NCBI RefSeq assembly: GCF_019396405.1
Contig: NZ_JAHKRL010000166.1
Location: 1 to 40,124, forward strand
DNA length: 40,124 bases
Reading direction: 5' to 3'
From: Nonomuraea rhizosphaerae
GTDB taxonomy: Bacteria > Actinomycetota > Actinomycetes > Streptosporangiales > Streptosporangiaceae
A program made the translations under genes and the position numbers. Each line of letters begins with the position of its first letter. The stretch's first letter is position 1. The notes under the pieces are model-generated. The model was not told the DNA's origin, made no database searches, and worked only from the letters and a program-made list of their open reading frames with translations. Shown piece after piece: positions 39,717-40,124 of the stretch.

Positions 39717-40124
39717 GCGGGCAGGCCCACCCTCACCAGGCAGCGCGTCGCCCGCGCCGCGCTGCGCCTGCTCGGCCGGGCCGGCCCCGCCGAGCTGACC
39801 ATGCGCAACGTGGCCGCCGAGCTGCAGGTGTCCCCGCGCGCCCTCTACAACTACGTCAGCGACCGCGACGACCTGCTGCGCGAGATGCTGGCCACCTGCC
39901 AGGCGGACAAGCCGGAGCCGCGCCTCGACCCGTCCCGGTGGCGCGAGAGCCTGCGCGCCTACTGCCGCGACCTGCGCTCCTGGTACCGCGCCCACCCCGG
40001 CATGCTGGCGCTGGCCCACGCCGAGAACCTCACCCACCTGGCCACCCCGGGCCTCATGGCGGCCGACGACGCGCTCGTCGGCTTCCTGCTGGCCATCGGC
40101 CTGCCGCCGCGGGAGGGCTACCCC
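39717..40124 (+). CDS. TetR/AcrR-family regulator, partial at window end and without a visible start
   Basis: The frame reads AGRPTLTRQRVARAALRLLGRAG, then a TetR helix-turn-helix (LTMRNVAAELQVSPRALYNYVSDRDDLLREML), then the start of the ligand domain (WRESLRAYCRDLRSWYRAHPGMLALAHAENL). It continues to the last base, so the C-terminus is missing. No ATG, GTG or TTG occurs in this frame before the ATG inside the recognition domain (~39801). The left end given is where TetR-like sequence begins, not a start codon. A CTG at 39674 in another frame gives a plausible leader, again pointing to a frameshift or deletion. It probably regulates the divergent membrane protein gene. Confidence 0.7.

Noticed and set aside
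1-40124. tRNA genes, CRISPR arrays, transposases, integrases or plasmid/phage functions
   Set aside because: No cloverleaf-like segment, regular spacer-repeat array or mobile-element protein was recognised on either strand.

Overview
The window is very GC-rich DNA, with GTG and TTG starts, strong G/C third-position bias and many 4-bp ATGA/GTGA stop-start overlaps. It looks like the chromosome of a filamentous actinomycete. A CebR-type cellobiose operon, an ECF42 sigma factor with its DGPF partner, a c-di-AMP riboswitch ahead of a cell-wall hydrolase and a SAV2177-like methyltransferase all fit Streptomyces or Streptosporangiaceae; Nonomuraea is my guess, by inference only. No tRNA, rRNA, CRISPR array, insertion sequence or phage gene was seen.

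Layout. (1) 2-1315: the 3' end of a secreted multi-domain protein, probably an M64-type metallopeptidase. (2) 8736-1262, minus strand: a seven-gene cello-oligosaccharide operon (cebE-cebF-cebG-bglC-cebR-aldose epimerase-APH-like kinase). Two perfect 14-bp CebR boxes lie upstream, one overlapping the predicted transcription start. (3) 10740-8992: a DGPF protein and an ECF42 sigma factor behind a promoter that matches the ECF42 consensus. (4) 11735-10858: a c-di-AMP (ydaO-type) riboswitch, a CHAP hydrolase and a strong hairpin terminator. (5) 13669-11861: two oxidoreductases.

(6) 13766-23449 is the most distinctive part. Two overlapping glycosyltransferase-like genes lie on the plus strand, followed by a GT87 mannosyltransferase-like protein, a membrane molybdoenzyme and a small membrane protein. 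Converging on them is a minus-strand operon: a 679-residue fusion of CMP-nonulosonate synthetase, KdsC-like HAD phosphatase and NeuB-like synthase, then a GT2 glycosyltransferase read in one frame with a polysialyltransferase-like domain. Together these suggest production of a nonulosonic-acid (Kdn or sialic acid) cell-surface polymer, similar to the teichulosonic acids known from actinomycetes. The fusion holds synthase, phosphatase and activation steps in one chain, and no NeuC epimerase is present, so a Kdn route from mannose 6-phosphate is plausible.

(7) 23522-27135: a DcuS/DcuR-like two-component system divergent from a dicarboxylate symporter, with a palindrome between them. (8) 27147-29415: a methyltransferase and an orphan histidine kinase. 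(9) 29576-36762: a maltose/maltodextrin locus, with an alpha-glucosidase divergent from malE-malF-malG and a GH13 amylase-like enzyme. The shared regulatory region carries inverted and direct repeats with GCAA(G/C)TT half-sites. (10) 36819-40124: a secreted beta-helix protein, a serine hydrolase, a small membrane protein and a TetR regulator cut by the window end. The last two lack ordinary start codons, which suggests a small deletion or sequence error between them.
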